A stretch of DNA of 64,000 bases. Source: Aedes albopictus. Its lineage: Eukaryota > Arthropoda > Insecta > Diptera > Culicidae. The notes beneath the pieces were generated by a model that did not search any database, had not been told where the DNA came from, and saw only the letters and a program-made list of their open reading frames with translations. The stretch lies in the NCBI RefSeq assembly GCF_035046485.1, contig NC_085137.1:133056703-133120702 (forward strand), read 5' to 3'. Each line of letters starts with the position of its first letter. Position 1 is the stretch's first letter. Positions 1 through 10,443 of this stretch are shown here, piece by piece. The translations under genes and the position numbers were made by a program.

Positions 1-29
1 ATTGCTGTGACAGCACCTAAATGATTCCG

Positions 30-389
30 AACTGGCTGATGAAGTTGCTCTCCTAGCTCAACGGCGTTCTGATATGCAGAGTAAGCTCGATGATCTTGCC
101 AATAATCACTCCTCAACGTCAACAAGACCAAATCGTTGGATGTAAACACGGTCAACCCTTCCAGCTTCACGGTAGCTGGCAAACAGTGGAGAATGTTGAA
201 AGCTTCCATTATCTTGGTAGCCAATTGGCGGCCGATGACGGCACCAAGATAGACATAGGTGCACGGATCAAGAAGGCGAGGGCTGTGTCTGCGATTTCAA
301 TAAATGTATGGAAAACCAACCTGATTAGTCGACGCATCATTCGAATCATCAACTCGAACTCAATCAACTCAACTCTGGAATTTCGTTAG
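30..389 (+). pseudogene. decayed non-LTR retrotransposon reverse transcriptase fragment
   Basis: A remnant of the palm-to-thumb part of a non-LTR reverse transcriptase. From base 30 one frame reads ELADEVALLAQRRSDMQSKL, which matches the region around the catalytic ADD box, but the second aspartate is replaced by glutamate. A second frame covers bases 117-175 (NVNKTKSLDVN...). A third, from about 180, reads VENVESFHYLGSQLAADDG followed by IGARIKKARA, the usual post-catalytic block. At least two frameshifts and a stop separate these pieces, and similarity ends near 355. The fragment is unrelated in position to the RTE element downstream. The clade was assigned by eye and is uncertain; the inactivation is clear. 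Confidence 0.8.
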
Positions 390-583
390 GAATTCCAACC
401 GAGACTCTTTCATTGGGATATTTTTCTTCAGGGAAATTCCCAGATATCCAACATTAACTGCTTCCGAAATTCTTTCACGAGACTACGTCAGGAATTCTCC
501 TGGTTTTCCCGGAATTCCTTCCGAGATTCACTCAGGAATTCCTTCCGGAATTCTTTCATTTATAGCTCCCAAGATTTCATTAA
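390..583. repeat. degenerate GGAATTCC-type filler, left part
   Basis: Loose repeats of motifs such as GGAATTCCTTCC, GGGATTC and TTCAGG with no fixed period. The same texture resumes right of the RTE insertion at 3498, so the RTE element landed inside a once-continuous block. Confidence 0.75.
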
Positions 584-623
584 TTTCTCACAGTTTCATT
601 CATTTATTTAGTTCACATCAAAT

Positions 624-3485
624 TCATGATAATACTGAATCAACAATTTGCCGCCATAATACTCGATTTGCAGCTGCAGCTCTCCATCCTCGGTCACGCC
701 CAACACTCGCCAGATCACGCTCCACCTGGTCCGCCCATCGTGCTCTCTGCGCTCCACGCCTTCTTGTACCAACCGGATGGTTAGCAAACACCAACTTTGC
801 AGGGTTGTTGTCCGGCATTCTTGCAACATGCCCTGCCCACCGTATCCTTCCAGCTTTGGCCACTTTCTGGATACTGTGTTCGCCGTAAAGTGCAGCGAGC
901 TTGTGGTTCATCCTTCTCCGCCACACACCGTTCTCCTGCACACCGCCGAAAATCGTCCTTAGCACCCGTCGCTCGAAAACTCCGAGTGCTTGCAGGTCCT
1001 CCTCGAGCATCGTCCATGTCTCGTGTCCGTAGAGAACCACCGGTCTTATTAACGTCTTGTACATGGTACATTTGGTGCGGGGGTGAATCTTTTTTGACCG
1101 CAGTTTCTTCTGGAGCCCATAGTAGGCACGACTTCCACTGATGATGCGCCTTCGTATTTCACGGCTCACGTTATTGTCAGCCGTTAGCAAGGAACCGAGG
1201 TAGACGAATTCTTCTACCACCTCGAAAGTATCCCCGTCTATCGTAACATTGCAGCCAAGGCTTGTCCTGTCTCGTTCAGTCCCACCTACCAGCATGTACT
1301 TTGTCTTAGCCGCATTCACCACCAGTCCGACCTTTGCTGCTTCACGTTTCAGGCGGGTGTACTGTTCTGCCACCGTTCCAAATGTTCTGGCTATATTATC
1401 CATGTCATCCGCAAAACAGACAAATTGGCTGGATTTCGTGAAGATCGTACCCCGGCTGTTGAGCCCGGCTCGTCGCATAACACCTTCCAGGGCGATGTTG
1501 AATAGTAGGCAGGAAAGTCCATCACCTTGTCGTAGTCCCCGTCGAGATTCAAATGAACTGGATAGCTCACCCGAAATCCTTACGCTGTTCTGCACACCGT
1601 CCATCGTTGCTCTTATCAGTCTAGTCAGCTTCCCGGGAAAGCTGTTCTCGTCCATAATTTTCCATAGCTCTGTGCGGTCGATACTGTCGTATGCCGCTTT
1701 GAAGTCGATGAACAGGTGATGCGTTGGGACCTGGTATTCACGGCATTTCTGGAGGATTTGCCGTACGGTGAAGATCTGGTCCGTTGTCGACCGGCCGTCG
1801 ATGAAACCGGCTTGGTAACTTCCCACGAACTCATTTACTTTAGGTGAAAGACGACGGAAGATGATCTGGGATAGCACTTTGTAGGCGGCATTCAAAACGG
1901 TGATCGCTCGAAAGTTCTCACACATTAACTTGTCGCCTTTCTTGTGAATGGGACAGATTATCCCTTCCTTCCACTCCTCCGGTAGCTGTTCGGTTTCCCA
2001 GATCTTGACTACTAACTGGTGCAGACAGGTGGCCAACTTTTCCGGGCCCATCTTGTTGAGTTCTGCTGCGATACCGTCCTTACCAGCCGCTTTGTTGTTT
2101 TTGAGCTGGTGGATGGCATCCTTAACTTCCCTCAGCGTGGGAGTTGGTTCGTTCCCGTCCTCTGCTGCACCAACATAGTCATTTCCTCCGCTGCCTTGGT
2201 CCTCCGTGCCTACATTCTCTTCGCCATTCAGGTGCTCGTCGAAGTGCTGCTTCCACCTTTCGATCACCTCACGTTTGTCCGTCAGGAGGCTCGCTTCTTC
2301 CAGGCGGCGCTTTTTCTCCCGGAAGAGACGGGTCTGCTGCTTCCGCTTCTGTCTGTATCGCTCCACATTCTGTCGGGTTCCATGCTGCAGCATTACCGCC
2401 CGCGCTGCATCCTTCTCCTCCAGAACCGCTCTGCACTCCTCGTCGAACCAATCGTTTCGTCGACTCCGTTCTACGTACCCGATAGTGCTCTCGGCTGCGT
2501 TGTTGATGGCTGCTTTCACTGTACTCCAGCAGTCCTCTAGAGGGGCCACATCGAGCACACCCTCGTCCGGCAACGCTGCCTCGAGATTCTGCGCGTATGC
2601 GGTGGCGACATCCGGTTGCTTCAGTCGCTCTAGATCGTACCGGGGCGGCCGCCGGTAATGTACGTTGTTAATAACGGAGAGTTTTGGGCGCAGTTTAACC
2701 ATCACCAGGTAGTGATCGGAGTCGATATAAGCGCCACGATAGGTCCTGATGTCGATAATGTCGGAGAAGTGCCGTCCATCAATCAGAACGTGGTCGATTT
2801 GCGATTCCGTTTGTTGTGGTGATCTCCAGGTGTAACGATACGGGAGGCTGTGCTGGAAGAAGGTGCTACGAATGGCCATGTTCTTGGAGGCGGCGAAATC
2901 GATGAGGCGTAGGCCATTTTCGTTCGTCAGCTGGTGGGCGCTGAACTTTCCAATCGTCGGTCTGAATTCCTCCTCCTGGCCTACCTGAGCGTTTAGATCC
3001 CCTATGATGATCTTGACGTCGTGGTTTGGGCAGCGGTCGTACTCGCGTTCGAGCTGCGCGTAAAATGCGTCCTTGTCATCATCAGTGCTTCCGAAGTGAG
3101 GGCTGTGCACGTTTATTATGCTAATGTTGAAGAATCGGCCCTTGATCCTCAACCTGCACATTCTTTCGTCGATCGGCCACCAACCGATCACGCGCCTCTG
3201 CATGTCGCCCATCACTATAAAAGCTGTTCCCAGCTCACGTGTGTTGCCGCAACTCTGGTAGATGGTATGATTACCTCTAAACGTTCGCACCATAGATCCT
3301 GTCCAACACACCTCCTGCAGCGCTACGATTCCGAACCCGCGGTCCTTCAGTATATCGGCGAGTATGCGGGTGCTCCCGATGAAGTTGAGAGATCTGCAGT
3401 TCCACGTACCGAGCTTCCAATCACAAGTCCCTTTTCGTCGCTGTGGTCGTCGCCATTGGTATCGGTTCGCATTCTTCTCTTGTTG
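624..3485 (-). CDS. RTE endonuclease/reverse transcriptase (ORF2)
   Basis: An open frame of 953 codons encoding the protein that nicks target DNA and copies the element RNA at the nick. An APE-type endonuclease occupies about residues 25-270: GTWNCRSL and LQEVCW near the start, GDLNAQVG at about 162, SQIDHV at about 228 and SDH at about 256, so all the usual catalytic motifs are present. The reverse transcriptase follows: KAAGKDGI at about 465, FIDFKAAYDSI at about 592, GLRQGDGLS at about 650, and catalytic FADD at about 691. The C-terminal block has the GHVARM motif typical of the clade. The frame has no stop from the truncation point to the TGA at 624, but there is no ATG before the endonuclease core. 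The first ATG (about 3293) would remove the WNC and QE motifs. Translation from a non-ATG start or through the overlapping short ORF1 is therefore likely. It is coding-intact apart from the lost 5' UTR and may be recently inserted. Confidence 0.9.
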   Translation of the reverse strand, partial: QQEKNANRYQWRRPQRRKGTCDWKLGTWNCRSLNFIGSTRILADILKDRGFGIVALQEVCWTGSMVRTFRGNHTIYQSCGNTRELGTAFIVMGDMQRRVIGWWPIDERMCRLRIKGRFFNISIINVHSPHFGSTDDDKDAFYAQLEREYDRCPNHDVKIIIGDLNAQVGQEEEFRPTIGKFSAHQLTNENGLRLIDFAASKNMAIRSTFFQHSLPYRYTWRSPQQTESQIDHVLIDGRHFSDIIDIRTYRGAYIDSDHYLVMVKLRPKLSVINNVHYRRPPRYDLERLKQPDVATAYAQNLEAALPDEGVLDVAPLEDCWSTVKAAINNAAESTIGYVERSRRNDWFDEECRAVLEEKDAARAVMLQHGTRQNVERYRQKRKQQTRLFREKKRRLEEASLLTDKREVIERWKQHFDEHLNGEENVGTEDQGSGGNDYVGAAEDGNEPTPTLREVKDAIHQLKNNKAAGKDGIAAELNKMGPEKLATCLHQLVVKIWETEQLPEEWKEGIICPIHKKGDKLMCENFRAITVLNAAYKVLSQIIFRRLSPKVNEFVGSYQAGFIDGRSTTDQIFTVRQILQKCREYQVPTHHLFIDFKAAYDSIDRTELWKIMDENSFPGKLTRLIRATMDGVQNSVRISGELSSSFESRRGLRQGDGLSCLLFNIALEGVMRRAGLNSRGTIFTKSSQFVCFADDMDNIARTFGTVAEQYTRLKREAAKVGLVVNAAKTKYMLVGGTERDRTSLGCNVTIDGDTFEVVEEFVYLGSLLTADNNVSREIRRRIISGSRAYYGLQKKLRSKKIHPRTKCTMYKTLIRPVVLYGHETWTMLEEDLQALGVFERRVLRTIFGGVQENGVWRRRMNHKLAALYGEHSIQKVAKAGRIRWAGHVARMPDNNPAKLVFANHPVGTRRRGAQRARWADQVERDLASVGRDRGWRAAAANRVLWRQIVDSVLS
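3347..3472 (-). CDS. short ORF1 of the RTE element, 41 aa
   Basis: ATG-initiated 41-residue frame (MRTDTNGDDHSDEKG... to ...SPIY, then TGA) that overlaps the start of the endonuclease frame. The second RTE copy at 63817-63942 preserves it with one substitution (V to A at residue 17). RTE-1 of Caenorhabditis is known to have a comparable tiny ORF1 overlapping ORF2, so conservation here looks meaningful. Its function is unknown. It may route ribosomes into the second frame. Confidence 0.6.
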   Translation of the reverse strand: MRTDTNGDDHSDEKGLVIGSSVRGTADLSTSSGAPAYSPIY

Positions 3486-3497
3486 TTTTTCTCACAG

Positions 3498-4020
3498 GTT
3501 ACCTCTGGATATTTCTTCAGGATGCTTCCCGGGAGTCCTTTAAGGATTTTTTTTTTGAATTCTTTCTGAGATTCTTTCACTGATTTTCCCCGAAAATCCT
3601 TCATTAGTTTGTTCTGGGATTCCTTCGTTGATTGCTCCAGGGATTTCTTTCAGAATTCTTTCTGGGTTATTTCACGGAATCCTGCGATTCCCCCAGGGAT
3701 TCCCCGGTCCTTCAGGAATTTCTTCCGGGATTCCTTTTTCAAGCAATCTCAGAAATGTTTCATTGATACCTCCCTGAATTTCGTCATTCATTATCCCGGA
3801 TTTCTTTTGTGGAACTCTTCCAACATTCTGGGATTCTTTGTTTAGAAATTCCTTCCGACATTCTTTGCCATATTCCTTCATTGATTTCTCCCGCAACACC
3901 ATTTCCACCATTCTTTCAGGTATTCCTCCCAAGATTCGTGTAGAGATTCCTCCTGGATGATTTCAGAGATTCCTTCAGAGATTTCTTCCGGGAGTATTTC
4001 ATTGATTAAAGCAATTAATC
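3498..4020. repeat. degenerate GGAATTCC-type filler, right part
   Basis: About 520 bp of imperfect repeats built from TTCCGGGATTCCTTC-like and GGAATTTCTT-like words. Open frames across it are by-products of the repeat texture, not genes. Confidence 0.75.
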
Positions 4021-4034
4021 AAATTTTCATATGA

Positions 4035-4614
4035 TTCTTTTGGTCTCTATAGCCACAACTGCAAAGGTGTGTATATTCTGCATGACCAGGCTGATGGTGA
4101 CGAGTTCGTTTCCCGGTCGGTCCAGAAACTTTTCGTAAAAAGAACCTTCCTTGACTTGCTTAGACATAGAGTATCTTCATGCCTGCCACACGATATACAC
4201 ATGCAAAATGATTATTGGTAGCCCGAGTAGCATGTTGATAACCAATTAGTGTTGTAGAGGTTTTGAGAATCGTTATAAAACCAAATACTTTATTACCAAA
4301 TCTACGATTTCAACGGCTACGCAGTCTTTTAATATGGGAAAACGAGGTTAATTATTTGCCCGACGTTTCGACACTGGGGTTTTGTGTAGCCGTTTAAATC
4401 GTAGATTCAATTCCTCAGTCGATCCTCCAGAAGACTTATTACCAAATAATTATATTGGTTATATGACGGTTCTAAGAACCCCTTCTAGTCTATTTGACTA
4501 TAAAATGTTACTTGGAAGAGGAAGCTCTCAGTTAATAACTGTGGCAGTGCTCATAGAGCACTAAACTGCGAAGCAGGCTTTGTGTCAGGGGGGGCGTAAC
4601 ACCAAGAAGAAAAT
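4035..4614 (+). mobile_element. tRNA-derived SINE, Feilai-like, interrupted
   Basis: The head contains a Pol III B-box-like stretch GAGTTCGTTTCCCGG at about 4099. It is followed by a body with CCTGCCACACGATATACAC (about 4181) and a tail segment reading GAGGAAGCTCTCAG, GTGCTCATAGAGCAC, GAAGCAGGCTTTGTG and CCAAGAAGAAAA. This order matches the abundant Aedes SINE Feilai as I remember it. The body is split by about 290 bp at 4221-4510. SINEs like this are copied by the reverse transcriptase of a partner LINE. Confidence 0.7.
4221..4510. mobile_element. insertion splitting the SINE
   Basis: Sequence absent from the SINE consensus. It contains an inverted pair: 4301-4321 (ATCTACGATTTCAACGGCTA...) against 4387-4407 on the other strand. 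A poor 8-bp flank similarity (ATTGGTAG / CTTGGAAG) could be an aged target duplication. Exact borders are uncertain. Confidence 0.45.
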
Positions 4615-5077
4615 GATTTCTTTGGAGATTTATCCTGGCATTTCTTTAGAATTGCCGGGATTTTTACTGAGATTCATTCATTGATCTATTCCGGTATTCT
4701 TTAGGGAGTTCTTCTAAAATTTCTTCAGGATTTTCTCCAAGATTCTGTCAAGATTTTTTCTAGGAATTCTTTCTGGAATTCCGTTAGCAATTCCTTCCGT
4801 GATTTCTTTAGCGCGTTCACAGCCGCCCACGAAGCCGCCGTCCTTTGATTTTTTTGCTATTTTTTGCATTTTTTGACATTCGCACTACGTGTTCAGCCCG
4901 CTCATGATCCAAGTTCGAACCTCATTCATATTTTTTTGAAAACTTTTTACTTGGTACATTTTCATGGTTTTCTTCGGCCAGCATAAATTTGAAATACCCA
5001 AATTGCTCCACTTTCGCATCTCAGGACAAGCAAGGCCTTCATTTGACATAATCACTTTTGTTCTGTGCCTGCATTTG
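4615..5077. other. no gene: filler then AT-rich DNA
   Basis: 4615-4815 is the same GGAATTCC-type filler. 4816-5077 is AT-rich with no coding signal or recognised repeat. Confidence 0.6.
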
Positions 5078-5101
5078 TACAGGGGATAGACAAAATGATC
5101 G

Positions 5102-5160
5102 AAAGAGACGAACCAGCCAAGGGCTGAAAGTCTCTCTAATAAAGACAAATCAATCAATCA
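5102..5160 (+). mobile_element. 59-bp retroposon tail with 3' hairpin
   Basis: A 59-bp insertion flanked by a perfect 12-bp duplication ACAAAATGATCG (5090-5101, 5161-5172). The other arm of the host element gives the empty site. It consists of a two-part hairpin (AGAGAC/GTCTCT outside CAGCC/GGCTG), an AATAAA and an (AATC)n tail. A near-identical copy lies at 55633-55694 on the other strand. It is the extreme 3' end of a LINE or SINE family. Confidence 0.85.
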
Positions 5161-6394
5161 ACAAAATGATCGGGACAGGCAAAATTTTCCATTCTCAAAA
5201 AAAATCAGATAGCTGTAACTTTTGGAAAAGTGCATCATTTATTCTCAAATTTTCACTGTAAGTTGATCAGCTAGTTGTGTATCAGTGGAGAAAATTTGGA
5301 AAAGATCGGACTATTCTGCACGAAGTTATAAAGATTCTAGAAAAAGGTAGAATTATTCGATAGACAACTTTGTGCTGTTATATCTCCGGATTCAATGGAC
5401 CGAATGCAATAAAATTTTGACCATTTATGACTTATATAATGTGCTTTGAAAAGCTGAAGACTTAACTTAAAATTCTTAACACGGAAGAAATTTATAATCA
5501 TTAGATTATATTTCTAATAAAACACCAACTTTTCCTAAATTTCAACATCGTTTCAAAATTCAAGATGCTAATTATAGTTCATTTAAATTCCCTCTAATTG
5601 TCTTGAATACAGATATATTTTGAAAGAAAGTAACAACCAACCCCCCCGTAACTTGACAGATGAGCTCAGTTTCGCGTACCTACTTGCAAATCGCAGATGT
5701 CGCTACTGTTCGTAAACAACGGGTCCATCCTTCACTGACGCAACAATTTTTGTCCATGCGAAAACATCTTTTTGTTTCGTGGTGAATGGAAGCCAACAAG
5801 AGGCTAGCGTTTCGTATCAAAAGGACGTATTCAACAGAAGCGCAAAAACTAATGTTCATTAAATTGAAATTATTTTGATTTTTCTTTTTCTTGTTGTAAG
5901 AAATGTAATATAGTACATGTTTAAACGGTCTTCCATATTAATTGGTGACTGCGCATGCTAGACCAAACTGAAGATCAAACCCGACAAAAAAACATCTGCA
6001 AATAATTGTTTTTAACTTCCATTTTGACTTGGCCACCAGATATGTAGCTGTAAAATGTTAGCATAAGTAACCTAATTTATTACTTGCTGGTGCTTAATAG
6101 CCGCACTAGATGAAAACGTGAGTTTCTTATTAATTTTATGAAAACCGATTACGTTGCCTTTACTTGTTTTATAGATATAATTTTCACTTCTAGTAAATAA
6201 ATTCATTATGCCGCACTTAATTTGCATTTATCTACCACAAAAACAGCAGAAACGACAAATAAAGGTTTCTGTTTAATGTTTTAATATTTTTTGTTCGGTT
6301 TGTTATTGTCGGTTTTCGTCCTTTTCAAAAGTAGCGCTTGCCGCTTTGAATCTGACAGTACCACCCGAACCAAAATTTTTAGGTACGCTGACGT

Positions 6395-6586
6395 CAATGA
6401 GGTACAGATACAGGTGGCGCAGATAAACATTGCAAACCACTGGTTGTCTCTTTCGTTCTACCGCTGATCAAATGCAACTCAATTAGTGACGTCACTAATT
6501 GAGTTGCATTTGATCAGCGGGAGAACAAAAGAGACAACCAGTGGTTTGCAATGTTTATCTGCGCCACCTGTATCTGTACCTCATTG
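6395..6586. mobile_element. 192-bp near-perfect palindromic MITE
   Basis: The two halves are reverse complements centred at about 6488 (TGACGTCA), with ends CAATGAGG/CCTCATTG. A 9-bp direct repeat CGCTGACGT flanks it (6386-6394, 6587-6595). A 9-bp duplication suggests Mutator-like mobilisation; 8 bp plus a chance match would suggest hAT. Confidence 0.85.
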
Positions 6587-7041
6587 CGCTGACGTTGTTC
6601 GGCAGCTGTGAAGAAGCTCCCGGGTTGGTAACAACATATGCGGCAATTCATTAAAAATGTAATGGGATGCATATTAAAAATAGAACAATTTAATAAAAAA
6701 ATTATTAAATTAATGAAATCGCTATAACTTTTTCTCTTGTCAATAATTTCAAGTTGAGTTAAACGTTTTTGAGAGCTCATTATATAAGTCATAAATGGAC
6801 AAAATTTTATTGCATTCGGTTCATTGAATCCGGAGATATAACAGCTCAAAGTTGGCTATCTAATAATTCTACCTTTTTTCTAAAACGCTTATAACTTCGT
6901 GCAGAATAGCCCGATCTTTTCCAAATTTTGTTCACTGATACACAACTAATTGATCAACTTACAGTGAAAATTTGAGAATATATGATGCACTTTTCAAAAA
7001 GTTACAGCTTATTGGACATTTTTTAAAAATTGAAAATATTG

Positions 7042-7274
7042 CTGACTGCACCCCAAATTGGACTGACACAATAGTGTGCACACACCTTCAAAGTGTGATT
7101 ACAGCGCAGGGATACGTCGGATCGAATTGAGGTCTTCGGTGCACTTATTCCTTGTAAATGGAGGAATAAGTGCACCGAAGACGTCAAGACGATCCGAGGC
7201 AAATGTGCACTTTTATCACACTTTTTAGGCGTACCAAAAAAAGTGTGATAGTCCAATTTGAGATGTAGTCTGCA
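7042..7274. mobile_element. fold-back insertion in right arm of the TA element
   Basis: Ends GCTGACTGCACCCCAAATTG and its diverged inverse are flanked by AATATT. An inner hairpin centred near 7155 carries GGTGCACTTATTCC and its complement. The left arm of the host element lacks this segment, so it is a later insertion. Confidence 0.7.
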
Positions 7275-7311
7275 ATATTACCTGTCCTGATCATTTTGTC
7301 TATCCCCTGTA

Positions 7312-9463
7312 TGATAAAAAAAAAATTAAGCGCGAGGCTGGTAGGGCTTCCGTCTTTTATAATATTTAATTAATGTTTTTGATCAGCCAGAGTGAACTGA
7401 GTCCGAAGTATCGAGAAATAAAATGCAATTATGTATATCAATGATTTCAAATGATATACATGTATTTTTCATCTCTGATCGTTAATGAAGGCCCACAAGT
7501 GGCATGTGTGCGAATTTTTTTTAAATTCTTAGCTATTGTTTATTTGTAAGTAGTTGAACTTTAAGCTTGATTATATCGGAACAAACTATTTGGCGTTTAG
7601 TTCGGTTTAGCAGAGCCCCGACCAATTGAGAACCACTGGTGTGCAACTTGATCTGACTAAACTGCGCACGCAACATGTTAACGTTCCGGAGGGGAAGGGA
7701 AATCTAGATAGCAGGTTGTTTATTCGTTCTTTTCAGCATCTCTCATCAGCAAAGTAACACTATCGGCGTGGCGGCGTGTGAGAAAGTATTGTTTTTGCAA
7801 GGCGTTAATACTTGCCTGCGGCTGCTGATCGAGCACGCCATACCTTGATTGACAACGAAGGCAAGTTGTATTAGGTGCTGATCAAACCGAATGAATGGAA
7901 AAATTTCTACGATAATAGTCAGAATCAGACGTTAATAAAGTTGATTGTTAATTAGCCTATTCGCAAATTTGTCTGACTATATCAATTTCTACGTCAAGAT
8001 CGGAATGCTAATACAGCATTTATGACCCATTAGTACACCGGACTTCACAAGTTCGACGATTAGATGTGCTGTTATAACGTGAGAACAACTATAGACTGAA
8101 AAAAAAAACAACAGACCAGGCCCCTATGGATCGATACTTGTTATCTAGACTCTAGACAGTTCACCAAGTGAAAATTTTCAGTAAACGATTGAATCAATCA
8201 GTTAGTCAACCTCTAAAAAAGCACCTACGTTCACTCAAAAACAAAATCAATTCAACGGTTTATTTTGTAGAAACCCACCATTTGCATAGCACTGCATTTC
8301 AATTATTTTTATAAGCGCAACAAATCAATAGTAATTTCACGCTCTACCAGAGTCAATAAATCACTAATGTAATCATCGGCAGGCACAAGTGATCTGGCAA
8401 GCAACCACAGCAAATGGCTCCCCGCATGCAATTCCCAATTAATCACTCGAAGCACCTGGCTTAATCCCCAGTGGAACCTGTTTTCTATGGTGTGGTGCTG
8501 ATCCTGAACCACGTGGCACCGGAACAATCTTCAAGCGCTGTCTTTACGTCATTTTTCTATTACTTGTAACTAACTGAATAATTGTGGTAATCTAATTTGG
8601 ACTGTAAAGCAATTCACCCTTCTGGTATCAGACTAGATCCTACGATAGTTAATTACCCAACTAACCTATCTGCCCTATAAAAAATGGTAATCAAAACTAT
8701 TCAGCCCACTTGTCAGTTTGTACCAATTAAGCAGTTAAACGATATCTCGCGTTCTAAACGCCGTCGTTCCTGCACACAGGTGCACGCGAGAATCCGATGG
8801 TGGATTTTACGAGTTTGCTAAATATTAAAATAATTAATAAATTGCACCCTCGCGTCCGGTGACGCTTAGTCTTGGATTCTAAGCCAATCTATTTAATGGC
8901 TGTGCAACAGAGCAGTAAACCTCATCAATCACCCGTTGGGCAAACAATAAATCGATTTGCCTATCAAGAGACGCGAGATGAAAAATCCCAAGTTACACGC
9001 TGTGTCGTGAGGGTCGTGTGTTTGTTCACAGTGCATATATTAACCAATCTAATGCAAACTTGTATCTAAGTACATCGAAATCCACTACAGTTGAACAACA
9101 CGACCGTTCATATTGTTAATCTGTGAATTACCGTTGATTGCGGATTATAAAGATAATTATTACTGGAGATGTCAGCTCCAATAACATCTCACAAGTACTG
9201 GACTTGAAATCATTTGAACTGAATTACACTGGTGACTCACCAGTGGTGAGTCGTTATTGAATGGCTTAAATATAAGGTTTCGGTATGCACCCGATAAGAA
9301 TTTGTGCACAAGCAGACACATTCAGTACCAGTGTACAAACAGTCAATTGTTAAATCAATGGGTTCAAAATTGACCGAATTATAGCGGAAAAACGACCCGT
9401 ACAAATGAAGAATCTGGTGTACCAATCCGGGTGATCAATGAATGATTTTCAATTAACTCAAGC
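7312..9463. other. no gene seen; AT-rich unique-looking DNA
   Basis: No recognisable coding, RNA or repeat family. Small hairpins occur at 9166-9190 and 9229-9249. A 72-codon minus-strand frame at 8309-8527 has somewhat protein-like composition but no start context, splice signals or family, so it is not called. Confidence 0.5.
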
Positions 9464-9590
9464 GGCTGTCCATTTCCCTCCCCCCTTGTAAGATTTTTTG
9501 TATGAAAACCCAAATATTTTTGTATGGCATGTAAGATTTCTCAAAGACCCCCATCCCCCCATAACCCTTACGTAATTAATGGACAGCTCC
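9464..9590. mobile_element. short MITE, ends GGCTGTCCATT
   Basis: Terminal inverted repeats GGCTGTCCATT (9464) and AATGGACAGCTCC (9578-9590) enclose C-rich low-complexity sequence. The target duplication is not clear. Confidence 0.55.
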
Positions 9591-9631
9591 CGACGGATAG
9601 ATATTGGTGAAAATATGAAAAAGTCCACGGC

Positions 9632-9715
9632 TCAGGTAAGATATGAACTCACGACTCTGTAAGAGTGCGTTAGATAAGTAGTACTTTCCAACCTAAGCTA
9701 CCGAGCTTATTACAC
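9632..9715 (-). other. tRNA-derived (SINE-like) sequence
   Basis: Read on the minus strand it has an A-box-like TAGCTTAGGTTGG and a B-box-like GAGTTCATATCTTACC at the right spacing. The arms do not fold as a tRNA. Probably a tRNA-derived retroposon fragment. Confidence 0.4.
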
Positions 9716-9885
9716 TATTTTACAGCATTTTTGAACTCGATATGCCGATAATCATTTGTAGAGGGATTGGCGGCATGCACCGTGCGGTGCGAAAAAAGCG
9801 TGTGTTTCACACAATCGCAAGTGCTCGTCTCCCGTTTTGCCGAGAGACAAGAGACGTATGAGTGAGCACGGAAAAATATTAAAAC

Positions 9886-10260
9886 CCAAAGAATAAGTTT
9901 TAAAAACTCAAATTTGGCTAAACTGCTTTTAGTTTTAACTCAAAGTTGGGTTGTTTTCTCCCTCGCCCCACCGCAATGTTGTCGAAAACAAAGAGAGAAG
10001 CACAGACGCATCCGCTGCTCTTCCGTGGAAGAAGCCAAATTTGGGTTTTCTTGAGTTAACCCAAATTTGCGTCATTTGAGGCCTCCGTTGGGTGAAAATA
10101 ACTTATTAGTGGGTTAATTTTTTTGCCGCTCTCAAACGAGAACTACTCACTCACCACTTTCGCTGTTTGACGCAAATTTGAGTTATTCCACGGAAGACCG
10201 GGATTGCGTCAAAACAACTTAAATTTGGGTTGATTTGTAGTTCCGTGAGAGCTTTCGTAA
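9886..10260. repeat. cluster of CAAATTTG-type inverted words
   Basis: Words such as AACCCAAATTTGCGTCA and TGACGCAAATTTGAGTT recur in both orientations, with a paired CTTCCGTGG/CCACGG. It is probably a degraded fold-back element, as no borders could be fixed. Confidence 0.4.
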
Positions 10261-10443
10261 TTGTGCGAGAGACAATCGCAGCACTAGCTCTACGGTGCAG
10301 GGAGTAATGCGCGGTGCTTGGGACTGTGCTTGTCTCCAAACGGAAAAAATCAATTAATAAATTAATTGAAGAGTTTGTGTTTTCGGCAAAGTTGTTAAGC
10401 TTGTCAAGGGCTGACAAGTTATGGGTCGTTTGATTCGAAATTT

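Larger units (their letters stand above)
594..3487 (-). mobile_element. RTE-clade non-LTR retrotransposon, 5'-truncated
   Basis: A 2.9-kb minus-strand insertion bounded by a perfect 10-bp target-site duplication TTTCTCACAG at 584-593 and 3488-3497. The 3' end has a very short UTR after the ORF stop and an AAATAAATGAATGAAA tail (594-609 read on the minus strand). The 5' end breaks off just upstream of the short first ORF. The copy starting at 63588 continues further 5', so this one is truncated. The duplication length and truncation fit target-primed reverse transcription. It resembles the JAM-type RTE elements of Aedes (name from memory). Confidence 0.92.
5080..7309. mobile_element. TA-flanked long-TIR transposon, non-autonomous
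   Basis: Ends CAGGGGATAGACAAAATG and its reverse complement lie directly inside a TA duplication (5078-5079, 7310-7311), as in Tc1/mariner elements. The inverted arms are long: 5212-5460 pairs with 6776-7010 with scattered differences. There is no transposase ORF. Three younger insertions sit inside (5102-5160, 6395-6586 and about 7042-7274). Comparing the two arms shows the pre-insertion sequence for the first and third; 6395-6586 lies outside the paired arms and is recognised by its own 9-bp duplication. Confidence 0.85.

Noticed and set aside
8309..8527. 72-codon minus-strand frame with protein-like composition
   Set aside because: No family, splice sites or conservation evidence. Left as noncoding.
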